Shown here in pieces: positions 7,944 through 15,938 of a stretch of 64,000 nucleotides of DNA; the stretch's first letter is position 1; each line of letters begins with the position of its first letter. Below the pieces are notes generated by a model that was not told the origin of the DNA, ran no database searches, and saw only the letters and a list, made by a program, of their open reading frames with translations. The DNA is from Hymenobacter jeollabukensis. Its GTDB lineage: Bacteria > Bacteroidota > Bacteroidia > Cytophagales > Hymenobacteraceae. The DNA is taken from contig NZ_VAJM01000010.1 of assembly GCF_005771675.1 (NCBI RefSeq), positions 62,001 to 126,000 of the forward strand, read 5' to 3'. The position numbers and the translations under genes are program-made.

Positions 7944-8790
7944 GGGTTTGGGCGTCGGAAGAGAGAGACTTGATGCTTTCCTGGATTTTGGCTTTCACGG
8001 CCTCGTTGAGGTCGGGCTGGCGCAGCAGGCGGCGCAGCGGCGGCACCGAGCGTTTTTCCTGCAGCTGCACCATCACGTCGGCCAGGGCCGACTGCACCAG
8101 CGGCGAGTCCTGCCGGGTGAGGGCGCGCACTAGGCCCTGGCGCACGGCCGGTTCGTTGGGGGCCAGCTGGGCCAGGGCTTCGAGGGTGGCCAGGCGCACG
8201 TTCACGTTGTCGTCGTGGTTGAGCGTGCTCAGCAGGGCCTCCACCACCCGGGGGTTGGCCTGACTGAGCTCCTTGGTGTAGCCCACCGCCCGCAGCCGCT
8301 CGGTGGCCGAAGGCGCTTCGATGAGCGAGAGCAGCAGCACCTGGCGCATGTCCTGCACCTGCCGGGTGAGTTGGGCCAGCTCCTGCTGGCTGGCCGTGGC
8401 CGGGGCCACCGGCTGCGGCCGCGCCATCCAGTAGCCCCCGGCAATGCCTACTATGAGCAGACAGAGGTTGTAGGCTACCCGGGCCGCGAACTGCGGCGTG
8501 AGCCACTCCCGCAGCCAGCCCCGGGCCTGCGCCAACCAGGTAGCCGCCGCCGAGGGCTTCGAGGCTTTCTTGTACTCGGCCAGCATGGCGTAGAAATTAG
8601 GCCGCAGCTGCTCACTGGGCTCGGGCGTGGGCAGCTGGCCCAACGTGAGCCAGAGCTGCCGGGTGCTTGCCAGCTCGGCCTGGCAGTCGGGGCAGTGGGC
8701 GAGGTGGGCATCGAGCACCAGCTGCTCGGGCGGGCTGAGCTGGTGGTGCAGGTAATCGAGCAATTGCTCCTGGGCTTGTTCGCAACGCAT
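7891..8790 (-). CDS. Transmembrane anti-sigma factor with zf-HC2 finger and HEAT-like repeats
   Basis: This 299-residue single-pass inner membrane protein begins with a zf-HC2 anti-sigma zinc finger, seen as His29, Cys33 and Cys36 (HLAHCPDC), with Cys3 nearby. A transmembrane helix spans about residues 107-123. The extracytoplasmic part holds alpha-helical repeats resembling HEAT repeats, with the pattern LLSTLNHDDNVNVRLATLEAL repeated at about residues 185-275. It lies nine bases after the ECF sigma gene, which is its likely partner. Coupling an anti-sigma finger to a HEAT-like periplasmic sensor is less usual than the common simple forms. Confidence 0.88.
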   Translation of the reverse strand: MRCEQAQEQLLDYLHHQLSPPEQLVLDAHLAHCPDCQAELASTRQLWLTLGQLPTPEPSEQLRPNFYAMLAEYKKASKPSAAATWLAQARGWLREWLTPQFAARVAYNLCLLIVGIAGGYWMARPQPVAPATASQQELAQLTRQVQDMRQVLLLSLIEAPSATERLRAVGYTKELSQANPRVVEALLSTLNHDDNVNVRLATLEALAQLAPNEPAVRQGLVRALTRQDSPLVQSALADVMVQLQEKRSVPPLRRLLRQPDLNEAVKAKIQESIKSLSSDAQTHETFFLARPAHPAELSI

Positions 8791-8799
8791 GGCTTCCCG

Positions 8800-9351
8800 T
8801 CAGTTTTCGATTTTCAGATACATGGCCTTCAGCTCGTGCATGGCGCGGTGCACGCGCACCTTCACGGCGCCTTCGGATACGTCGAGCACGCGGGCTATTT
8901 CGGCGTACTTCAGCTCCTGAAACCGGCTCAGCAGCAGCACCTCGCGGTGGTCGGCGCTGAGGCGGGCCAAGGCCCGGTGCAGGGTGGCCACTTCCTGTTC
9001 CTGCTGCAGCCGCTCATCGGCCCGGGGGCCGCCGGGGATGGTTTCGGCCAGCGGGGCCACGTCGTGGTGGCGGCTGGCGTGGCGGTTCTGCTTCAGGTGG
9101 TCGGCTAGCACGTTGCGGGCCAAATGGTACATCCAGCTGCGGAATTCGCCCTCCCCGGTGTAGGTGTGCCGGTACTTGAGCATGCGGTAGAACACCGTCT
9201 GCACCAAATCCTCGCTGGCCTCGGCCCGGCCCAGCATGTGGTAGAGGAACTGGAACAGCTTGCGGTGGTACCGCTCGAACAGCAGGCCCATCCGGTCCAC
9301 TTCCCCGGCCTTGACCCGGAGCATGAGCGCGTTATCCGTAAGCGTGTCCAA
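8800..9351 (-). CDS. ECF RNA polymerase sigma factor
   Basis: This 183-residue sigma-70 family factor has region 2 (about residues 10-80, with the DLVQTVFYRML and FRSWMYHLARNVLADHLK segments) and region 4 (about residues 120-178, with a helix-turn-helix YAEIARVLDVSEGAVKVRVHRA). There is no region 1 or 3, as in ECF factors. No ATG precedes region 2 closely. I chose TTG 9351, giving a DTLTDNALMLRV start; the alternative ATG is at 9324. The longer open frame to 9711 runs through a dispersed repeat and is not coding. It is the first gene of a four-gene operon with its own anti-sigma factor. Confidence 0.9.
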   Translation of the reverse strand: MDTLTDNALMLRVKAGEVDRMGLLFERYHRKLFQFLYHMLGRAEASEDLVQTVFYRMLKYRHTYTGEGEFRSWMYHLARNVLADHLKQNRHASRHHDVAPLAETIPGGPRADERLQQEQEVATLHRALARLSADHREVLLLSRFQELKYAEIARVLDVSEGAVKVRVHRAMHELKAMYLKIEN

Positions 9352-9388
9352 CTGATGCAGCGGGGTAGGAGGGTGGCTTTCTGGATGT

Positions 9389-9417
9389 GGACACCGCCCT
9401 TCGCGGCGAAGGTTACA
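9389..9417 (-). promoter_or_regulatory. Possible ECF-type autoregulatory promoter
   Basis: Read on the minus strand, TGTAACC (9417-9411), a 16-base spacer and GTGTCC (9394-9389) resemble ECF promoters with a GTAAC-like -35 and a GTC-containing -10. The start would fall about 30 bases before TTG 9351, which supports that start codon. Autoregulation is inference. Confidence 0.45.
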
Positions 9418-9470
9418 GCCCGCCCGAAAATAATTTTTCAGGCCGGGGCGTCGGCTTGATTTCGGCCAAC

Positions 9471-9500
9471 AAAAAAGCCGGCGCCCCGAAGGCAACCGGC
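9471..9500 (-). terminator. Minus-strand terminator-like hairpin
   Basis: On the minus strand GCCGGTTGCC, a TTCGG loop and GGCGCCGGC are followed by six T (9476-9471). No leftward gene is visible just upstream, so it may insulate the ECF promoter. Confidence 0.6.
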
Positions 9501-9540
9501 CAGTGTGAATAAATAGAAGCTGTTTAGGAGGTCCTTGGAA

Positions 9541-9652
9541 CGTCATGTCGAGCTTGTCGAGACATCTCGCTCGGGGGCTATTCTTCTCGTTGAACAAGGT
9601 AGTTCTATCAGGGGTCAGCACGCGAGATGTCTCGACTTCGCTCGATATGACG
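9541..9652. repeat. Dispersed GTCAT-NNN-GAGC dyad, copy A (NNN = GTC)
   Basis: An imperfect inverted repeat begins CGTCATGTCGAGC and ends in CTCGATATGACG. Each arm has a small internal hairpin, ATGTC against GACAT. The same family recurs at 34041, 56082, 17543, 19859 and 58601. Confidence 0.85.
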
Positions 9653-9696
9653 GCCTGAGATGAGTATAGTATCAACCCGAACCCCCTAAAACGCAT

Positions 9697-9724
9697 AAAG
9701 CCCCGACTCAAGGAGCGGGGGCTT
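9697..9724. terminator. Terminator-like hairpin
   Basis: AAAGCCCC (9697-9704) pairs with GGGGCTTT (9717-9724), with short A and T runs outside. Confidence 0.5.
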
Positions 9725-9841
9725 TGGGCAAACCTAGCGTGCCGGCCTGAGCCGGACAGCCAGATCTACGAAGCCCGGATTGACCTTGGATTTCGGCTGG
9801 TAAAATTTTTTTCGGCGCCGAAGCCAGGGGCTCGAACGGAA

Positions 9842-9872
9842 AAAAGCCGCAGCCCAAGGGGCGGCGGCTTTT
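9842..9872. terminator. Terminator-like hairpin
   Basis: AAAAGCCGC (9842-9850) pairs with GCGGCTTTT (9864-9872), with AGCCC/GGGGC pairing inside. No clear gene end is attached to it. Confidence 0.5.
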
Positions 9873-10223
9873 CTCCTTATTCCAAACAAGGTGCTTTTCA
9901 GCACCCTGCGTATAGAACCAAGCAAAAGCCGGATAAGTGCCTGAACATCTGGCAGTAATTGAGGGAGGTTTTGCATATTTTGAGGGAGTTGAGGCGGCCG
10001 GACGCGGTTAATCCAGGCCGGGCTGAGGGTAAGCTCAACCATAAGGGGCCGGAGGAATTAGGCTTATTGGCGCGCACCGCCTAATTTGAAGCGGGGTCGA
10101 GCAATCCGGCCCAAAACCCGCCGCAACCGCCTTTTATGCCGTTTTCGGCCATATCCTTCGCCACACCCGGCCCGTAGAAGCGGGCACTCGTTTCCTCCCC
10201 CTCCTCAACACCACCTCCTTAGT

Positions 10224-12869
10224 ATGAAAATCGTTGACCTGCGCACCATGCGCGGCCCGAGCTACTGGTCCGTCAAGCACCGCAAACTCATTGTGCTGAA
10301 GCTGGACCTGGAAGACCTGGCCGGCACCTGGAGCAACGCCGCCAAGGGCTTCCCGGCGCGCCTGCTCAAGCTGCTGCCCGGCCTGGAACAAACCCGCAGC
10401 ACCAACCCGCGCGACAACGCCAAGCACCCGCCCCTGACCTTGGAGCAGCTCTCGGACGGGGAGCCGTGGGGCCACGTGGTGCAGCAGGTGGCTCTGGAGC
10501 TGCAGCGCCTGGCCGGCATGCCGCTGACCTGGGGCAAAACCCGCCCGGCCTACGACGAAGGCCAGGAAATCGTCCTGTTTGAGTACCAGGAAGAACGCGC
10601 CGGCCGCGTGGCCGCCGAGGCCGCCGTGGAACTGGTGAGCAAGCTGCTGCGCCGGGAGAAGTACGACCTGAAGGCCATTGTCGACGAGCTGCACGAAATC
10701 CGGGAGGAGGAGTTCTTCGGGCCGAGCACCTGGAGCATCGTAGCGGAGGCAGCCTCGCGCGGCATTCCGTACATTCAGCTGGAAGGCTCCAACATCATTC
10801 AGCTGGGCTACGGCGTGAACCAGAAGCGCATCTGGGCCACCACCTCGTCTAATACCTCGCACGCGGCGGTGGAAATTGCCGGCAACAAGAACCGCACGAA
10901 GCGCATGCTGAAAGCGGCCGGCGTGCCCGTGCCCCGCGGCACCACCGTGTACTCGGTGGAGGGCCTCAAGGACGCGGTGGAGGAGCTGGGCTACCCCATC
11001 GTGACCAAGCCGCTCGACGGCAACCACGGTAAGGGCGCCACCATCAACATCAAGAACTGGAAAGAAGCCCAGGCCGGGCTGAAAGCGGCCCAGGTGTACT
11101 CGCGCGCGGTTATCGTGGAGCAGTTCATCGAGGGCTTCGACTTCCGCCTGCTCGTCATCAACGGCAAGCTGGTGGCCGCGGCCAAGCGTACCCCGGCCTG
11201 CGTCGTGGGCGACGGCAGCAGCACCATTCAGCAGCTCATCGACGAGGTGAACAAGGACCCGCGCCGGGGCGTGGGCCACGAAAAGGTGCTCACCCAGATC
11301 AAGCTCGACAAGCACAGCCAGCAGATTCTGAAGGCCCGGGAGCTGACGCCCAAGTCGGTGCTGCCGGCCGGGGAGGAGCTGTACCTGAAGAGCACGGCCA
11401 ACATCAGCACCGGCGGCACGGCCACCGACGTGACCGACCTGATTCACCCCTACAACCTGCTCATGGCCGAGCGCGTGGCCGGCATCATCGGCCTCGACAT
11501 CTGCGGCATCGACGTGCTGACCACTGACATTGCCATTCCCTTGAACGAAACCCGCGGGGCCGTCATCGAGGTGAATGCCGCCCCGGGCTTCCGCATGCAC
11601 ATTTCGCCGGCCGAAGGGCTGCCGCGCAACGTGGCCGCCCCGGTGGTCGACATGCTGTTTCCGCAGGGCGCCACGGCGCGCATTCCCATCTTCGCCGTGA
11701 CGGGCACCAACGGCAAAACCACCACCACGCTGCTGCTGGCCCACATCGTGGCCTCCAAGGGCTACAAAGTGGGCAACACCACCACCTCGGGCATCTACAT
11801 CCAGGGCCGGCAGCTGCAGAGCGGCGACTGTACCGGGGCGCAGAGCGCGGAATTCGTGCTGAAAGACCCGACGGTGAACTTCGCCGTGCTCGAAACCGCC
11901 CGCGGCGGCATGCTGCGCTCGGGCCTGGGCTTCCACTCCTGCGACGTGGCCGTGGTGACCAACGTGGCCGCCGACCACCTCGGGCTGAAGGACATTCACA
12001 CGGTGGAGGAAATGGCCGAGGTGAAGGGCGTGCTGCCCCGCACCGTGCGCAAGGGCGGCTGGGCCGTGCTCAACGCCGACAACGACCTGACCTACGCCAT
12101 GCGCGAGCGGCTCGACTGCAACGTGGCCCTCTTCAGCATGGACGAACACTCGCCCCGCATCCGGGAGCACGTGGAGGCCGGCGGGCTGGCGGCGGTGTAC
12201 GAGGAAGGCTACCTGAGCATCTACCGCAACAGCTACAAGCTGCGCATCGACCGGGCCGTGGAACTGCCGATTACCTTCGGCGGGCGGGCCCGCTTCAATA
12301 TCGAAAACGCCCTAGCCGCTTCCCTGGCCGCCTACTGCTACGGCTTCGACAAGGACGACATCAAGACCGCGCTGCGCACCTTCGTGCCCTCGGCCACCAA
12401 GACGCCGGGCCGCATGAACATCTTCCGCTTCCCCACCTTCGAAGTGGTGGTCGATTACGCCCACAACACCCACGGCATCGAGAAGTACGCCGAGTTTATG
12501 GAGGCCACGCCCGCCACGCACAAAGTTGGCATCGTGTCGGGCCTCGGCGACCGGCGCGACCAGGACACCATCGACTACGCCCGCGTGGCCGGCCGCATCT
12601 TCGACGAAGTGGTGCTGCGCCAGGACCAGGACCTGCGCGGCAAAACCGCCGCCGAGATAGAAGCCCTGATGCGCCAGGGGCTAACGATGGACAAGCCCGA
12701 TTTGCCCATCACCTACATCGACAACGAGCCGGAAGCCATCGATTACGTGCTGCAGAACGCCCGCGAAGGCTCCGTCATCACCATTTTCAGCGAGGACATC
12801 AAAGCCACCATTGCCAAGCTGGAAGCCTTCGAAGCCCGCGTGCGCGAGGAGCAGCCCCAGCCCGCGTAG
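10224..12869 (+). CDS. cphA: Cyanophycin synthetase
   Basis: CphA polymerises aspartate and arginine into cyanophycin, a nitrogen reserve, using ATP. The 881-residue length matches the family (about 870-900). Three parts are visible: an N-terminal domain; a central ATP-grasp domain (about residues 215-480, with the KPLDGNHGKGA ATP-binding loop); and a C-terminal Mur ligase-like domain with the P-loop GTNGKTTTT (about residues 492-500). ATG 10224 opens the conserved MKIVDLRTMRGPSYWS-type N-terminus; the open frame upstream is not conserved. No cyanophycinase gene (cphB) lies beside it in this window. It ends at a hairpin that also holds the next gene's promoter. Confidence 0.95.
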   Translation: MKIVDLRTMRGPSYWSVKHRKLIVLKLDLEDLAGTWSNAAKGFPARLLKLLPGLEQTRSTNPRDNAKHPPLTLEQLSDGEPWGHVVQQVALELQRLAGMPLTWGKTRPAYDEGQEIVLFEYQEERAGRVAAEAAVELVSKLLRREKYDLKAIVDELHEIREEEFFGPSTWSIVAEAASRGIPYIQLEGSNIIQLGYGVNQKRIWATTSSNTSHAAVEIAGNKNRTKRMLKAAGVPVPRGTTVYSVEGLKDAVEELGYPIVTKPLDGNHGKGATINIKNWKEAQAGLKAAQVYSRAVIVEQFIEGFDFRLLVINGKLVAAAKRTPACVVGDGSSTIQQLIDEVNKDPRRGVGHEKVLTQIKLDKHSQQILKARELTPKSVLPAGEELYLKSTANISTGGTATDVTDLIHPYNLLMAERVAGIIGLDICGIDVLTTDIAIPLNETRGAVIEVNAAPGFRMHISPAEGLPRNVAAPVVDMLFPQGATARIPIFAVTGTNGKTTTTLLLAHIVASKGYKVGNTTTSGIYIQGRQLQSGDCTGAQSAEFVLKDPTVNFAVLETARGGMLRSGLGFHSCDVAVVTNVAADHLGLKDIHTVEEMAEVKGVLPRTVRKGGWAVLNADNDLTYAMRERLDCNVALFSMDEHSPRIREHVEAGGLAAVYEEGYLSIYRNSYKLRIDRAVELPITFGGRARFNIENALAASLAAYCYGFDKDDIKTALRTFVPSATKTPGRMNIFRFPTFEVVVDYAHNTHGIEKYAEFMEATPATHKVGIVSGLGDRRDQDTIDYARVAGRIFDEVVLRQDQDLRGKTAAEIEALMRQGLTMDKPDLPITYIDNEPEAIDYVLQNAREGSVITIFSEDIKATIAKLEAFEARVREEQPQPA

Positions 12870-12888
12870 ACCTCACCCGAAATCGGGC

Positions 12889-12921
12889 TTTGCCAAGGGA
12901 ATAAGGTACCGGCTATATTTG
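12889..12921 (+). promoter_or_regulatory. Promoter of the T9SS beta-propeller gene
   Basis: TTTG (12889-12892), a 21-base spacer and TATATTTG (12914-12921) match the Bacteroidota consensus. The -7 element sits at the tip of the terminator dyad. The ATG at 12946 would be about 18 bases downstream of the start of transcription. Confidence 0.75.
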
Positions 12922-12940
12922 AGCTGGTACCTTATTTTTT
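12900..12940 (+). terminator. cphA terminator with embedded promoter element
   Basis: An 11-bp perfect stem AATAAGGTACC (12900-12910) / GGTACCTTATT (12926-12936) extends by four pairs, one of them G-U, to a 15-bp stem with a 7-base loop. T run 12932-12940 follows. The loop and upper stem contain the -7 element of the next promoter. Confidence 0.8.
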
Positions 12941-12945
12941 GTCGC

Positions 12946-14673
12946 ATGAAATCTTTTTCCGGCCTCTGTGCCGCAGGCCTGCTGGTCCTGCTTATCCTCT
13001 CCTTTCGCTTGCCGGCAGTGGCCCAGGCGCCCACCTGGCAATCGGCACATGCCGTAGCCGTAGCGACGGCGGCGGTTACGGGCAACAACCTTAACCTCTC
13101 GGAGGTGACAGCCACGGCCACTGATGGCGCGGGCAACGTGTACCTGACAGGACATTTTACTAATACGGTGACATTGGGCAGCACCACGCTCACCAGCTTC
13201 GGAGAGGCAGACATCTTCGTGGCTAAATTTAACCCGGCCAGCAACCAGTTCGTGTGGGTGCAGCGGGCTGGCGGCTCGGGCACAGACCGGGCCCATGCAC
13301 TGGCCGTGAGTGGTACCAGCGTGTACGTGGCTGGACATTTTAACAGCCTCATGGCCAGCTTCGGTGCTACCACTCTGACTAATGCGGGCCCTGTTAACGC
13401 TTACGACGGGTACGTAGCCAAGCTAACGGACGCGGGCAGCACGAGCAGCTTCGTCTGGTCCCAGCGGATCGGCGGCAGAGGCGATGATCATGCTTTCTCG
13501 CTGGCAGCGAGCGGTTCCAACGTGTACGTGGCTGGACATTTTGCTAGCCCTACAGCCAGCTTCGGTGCTACCACCTTGACGAGTGCGGGTGATTCCGACG
13601 TGTATGTGGCCAAGCTAACGGACGCGGGCAGCTTCGTCTGGGCTCAGAGAGCTGGCGGCAGAAGCGCCGACTTAGCCTTTGCACTGGCTGTAAGCGGTAC
13701 GAGCGTGTACATAGCAGGGGATTTTTATGGCTCCACAGCCAATTTTGGCGCCACTACCCTGACCAATGTGGGCCCTACTAACACGTTCGACGTGTTCGTG
13801 GCCAAGCTTACAGATGCAGGCAACTCCGGTAGCTTTGTCTGGGCGCAACGCGCCGGCGGTCGGGTAGATGACTTATGCGGTATGTTGGCTGTGAGTGGCA
13901 CGAGCGTGTATATAGCAGGGGAATTTTACGGCACTACGACCAACTTTGGCGCAATCACCCTGACCAATGCGGGGCCCTCTAATACCTGCGACATGTTTGT
14001 GGCCAAGCTAACGGACGCGGGCAGCACGGGCAGCTTCGTATGGGCGCAACGCGCCGGCGGCGCGGGCAACGAGCGAGCAGGTGCGCTGGTCGTGGGCAAC
14101 ACCGGCGTGCACGTAGCGGGAGGGTTCAATGGAGCCACAACCAACTTCGGCGCTACTACCTTGACCAACGCGGGCGGTTACGACGTGTATGTGGCCAAAC
14201 TAACGGACGCGGGCAGCACGGGCAGCTTCGTATGGGCGCAACGCGCCGGCGGCACGGGCGACGACAATGCCTTCGCGCTGGCTGTGAGTGGTACCAGCGT
14301 GTACGTGGCCGGAAGTTTCGTCGGCCCTACAACTAGCTTCGGCGTCACTACCCTAACCAATCCTTATTTTATCGCCTTCGAAGGACTTGGCTTGCTGTCC
14401 TCCCTCACAGACCTAACGCTCGCGGCCAAAACGTCCGGTCCGGCCGTAGCCCCGGCGCACCTCTTTCCCAACCCGGCGCAAGGCACCGCCACGCTGCGTC
14501 GGCCTGTCGGCCTGGCCCCTGAGGCGCTGACCCTGTGCGACGCGCTAGGCCGTCCCGTACGCCGCTACCCCGCCCCGACCGGCGCTACCGCCGCCCTCGA
14601 CCTGCGCGGGCTGCCTACTGGCCTATACCTGCTGTACGGCGCCGGCCCGGTCCAGCGCCTACAGGTGGAGTAG
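12946..14673 (+). CDS. T9SS-secreted protein with SBBP-type beta-propeller repeats
   Basis: This 575-residue secreted protein has a signal peptide (about residues 1-28, ending VAQA). About seven tandem repeats of 55-65 residues follow, each with the pattern VYVAGxF, FGATTLTNAG, VAKLTDAGS and FVWAQRAGG. These are SBBP-like beta-propeller blades. The last 75 residues form a type A T9SS sorting domain (LFPNPAQGTATL ... LDLRGLPTGLYLL). The protein is therefore probably exported to the cell surface or medium. DNA repeats at 14009-14062 and 14197-14250 are nearly identical, which suggests recent repeat exchange. Its function or ligand is unknown. Confidence 0.88.
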   Translation: MKSFSGLCAAGLLVLLILSFRLPAVAQAPTWQSAHAVAVATAAVTGNNLNLSEVTATATDGAGNVYLTGHFTNTVTLGSTTLTSFGEADIFVAKFNPASNQFVWVQRAGGSGTDRAHALAVSGTSVYVAGHFNSLMASFGATTLTNAGPVNAYDGYVAKLTDAGSTSSFVWSQRIGGRGDDHAFSLAASGSNVYVAGHFASPTASFGATTLTSAGDSDVYVAKLTDAGSFVWAQRAGGRSADLAFALAVSGTSVYIAGDFYGSTANFGATTLTNVGPTNTFDVFVAKLTDAGNSGSFVWAQRAGGRVDDLCGMLAVSGTSVYIAGEFYGTTTNFGAITLTNAGPSNTCDMFVAKLTDAGSTGSFVWAQRAGGAGNERAGALVVGNTGVHVAGGFNGATTNFGATTLTNAGGYDVYVAKLTDAGSTGSFVWAQRAGGTGDDNAFALAVSGTSVYVAGSFVGPTTSFGVTTLTNPYFIAFEGLGLLSSLTDLTLAAKTSGPAVAPAHLFPNPAQGTATLRRPVGLAPEALTLCDALGRPVRRYPAPTGATAALDLRGLPTGLYLLYGAGPVQRLQVE

Positions 14674-14755
14674 CCCCGCTATCCGTTAAGGGCAGTGATT
14701 ATTTTGTATAGGCGAGGAAATGATGTAGAAAAAACTACTCCGGTGGTTGTAAAAA

Positions 14756-14787
14756 GAAGCCCCGCCGGACTCGTCCGGCGGGGCTTC
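14756..14787. terminator. Terminator after the T9SS gene
   Basis: A perfect 15-bp stem GAAGCCCCGCCGGAC (14756-14770) / GTCCGGCGGGGCTTC (14773-14787) has a 2-base gap. An A run precedes it, so it could also serve the converging minus-strand gene. Confidence 0.75.
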
Positions 14788-14824
14788 TCCGTTGATATTC
14801 GGCTGGCGGTTTAATCGTCCACGA

Positions 14825-14860
14825 AATCCGTGTAATCCGAATAAATCCGCAGTAATCCGT
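14825..14860. repeat. Short AATCCG direct repeats
   Basis: AATCCG occurs four times at 9-10 base spacing just after the stop codon of the coiled-coil gene. It resembles the short degenerate phrases seen between genes in this lineage, and no function is evident. Confidence 0.5.
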
Positions 14861-14863
14861 GGT

Positions 14864-15811
14864 CTATTTCAGCGTGAAGGTGGCTTTGCCGATCAGGTAG
14901 CCGTCGGCGTACAGCTCCACGGTGTGCTGGCCGGTTTTGTACTCGGTGCCCTTGGCGTAGACGAACTGCACGCCCTGGCGCGTGTTGTCGTACACCAGCT
15001 CCTGCTTGGCGGTGTAGAAGGCCTCGTTGCCGTCGATGAGGAAGGTGCCGCCGCCGGTGCTCAGGTTATACAGCGCCGCGCCGTCGGGCTCCAGCAGGCG
15101 CATCATGATCTGCTTGGTTTCCTTGGGGGCCACGTCGTTCTGAGCCAGGTTGAAGGTCACTTTGATCTTCTCCACCTTGCGGGCCTTGAACTCGTTGTTG
15201 TCGTCGTCATCTTCTTTGTTGCGGCGGTTGATGACGCCGATGCGGATGTTGTCGGCCCGCAGGCGCGAGGCAATGGCCACTTTCTCGCTCAGCTCCTGGT
15301 TGGTGCGCGCAATGGTGCCGATGGTATCGGTCAGCTTATTCTGACGCTCCTTCAGGGTTTGCGTCTCGGTGAAGAGCATCTCGTTGTCCTTCTTCAGCTG
15401 CACGATTTCGTCGTCCTTCTGGCGCAGCTGCCGCTCGAAGTTCTGGGCGCGCTGCTGGAAGCGTTTCTGGTCGGCTACCGAGAACGAGCTGGCGCGGAAG
15501 GAGCGCAGCTTGAGCAGGTCGGCGTTGACGGAGGCAATTTTGGCTTCCAGCGAGTCATTGGCCAGGCCCATGCTCTGCAGCTCCTGGCTCTGGCGCTCAA
15601 AATCGGCCTTCAGCGTTTCGTACTGCTTGATCTGTTCCTCCAGCTTGGTGTCTTTCACCTTGATGTCGGCGGCCAGCTGCTCGTTCTGCTTCGTCTTCTG
15701 CTGGTTCATGTAGAAGAGGATGCCGTTGATGCCGACAAGCACGAGCACCAGAGCCGCCAGCAGCAGCCAGCGGTTGTTATTGCGGCGTTCGGGAGCTTGT
15801 TGTTGTTCCAT
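14864..15811 (-). CDS. Membrane-anchored coiled-coil protein (hypothetical)
   Basis: This 315-residue protein has a short cytoplasmic start (MEQQQAPERRNNNR), one transmembrane helix (about residues 16-36) and a long coiled coil (about residues 40-200) rich in Gln, Glu and Lys. A C-terminal beta-rich domain of about 100 residues ends in a TVELYADGYLIGKATFTLK-like strand pair. That tail looks like a small immunoglobulin-like or bacterial lectin-type fold, but I cannot name it. Its start follows a good minus-strand promoter, and the neighbouring methyltransferase gene diverges. A structural or envelope-tethering role is inference. Confidence 0.78.
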   Translation of the reverse strand: MEQQQAPERRNNNRWLLLAALVLVLVGINGILFYMNQQKTKQNEQLAADIKVKDTKLEEQIKQYETLKADFERQSQELQSMGLANDSLEAKIASVNADLLKLRSFRASSFSVADQKRFQQRAQNFERQLRQKDDEIVQLKKDNEMLFTETQTLKERQNKLTDTIGTIARTNQELSEKVAIASRLRADNIRIGVINRRNKEDDDDNNEFKARKVEKIKVTFNLAQNDVAPKETKQIMMRLLEPDGAALYNLSTGGGTFLIDGNEAFYTAKQELVYDNTRQGVQFVYAKGTEYKTGQHTVELYADGYLIGKATFTLK

Positions 15812-15876
15812 AAAGCGGGGGAAAAGTGAATGAAGCCGGGCCGACCGGGGGCGCGGCCACAACGTTACCTTTACGC

Positions 15877-15906
15877 CAAAAATACACGGATTAGTTAGGC
15901 GGGCAA
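15877..15906 (-). promoter_or_regulatory. Promoter of the coiled-coil gene
   Basis: Read on the minus strand, TTG (15906-15904), a 19-base spacer and TATTTTTG (15884-15877) match the Bacteroidota consensus. The start codon is 66 bases downstream. Confidence 0.7.
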
Positions 15907-15938
15907 CTTTACGGGCCCCGCGCCGCCCGGTTTTCCCT

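Larger units (their letters stand above)
9352..10223. other. 872-bp divergent intergenic region, no gene
   Basis: This stretch lies between the leftward ECF operon and rightward cphA. It holds a possible ECF promoter, three terminator-like hairpins (9471-9500, 9697-9724, 9842-9872) and a dispersed dyad (9541-9652). Open frames here are compositionally repeat-derived and I do not call any of them genes. Confidence 0.7.

Noticed and set aside
9352-9711. N-terminal extension of the ECF sigma factor
   Set aside because: The extra residues come from a dispersed repeat and non-coding sequence, so they are not part of the protein.
9734-10042. 102-residue minus-strand ORF upstream of cphA
   Set aside because: It crosses a terminator-like hairpin and has an Arg-rich composition without any recognisable pattern.
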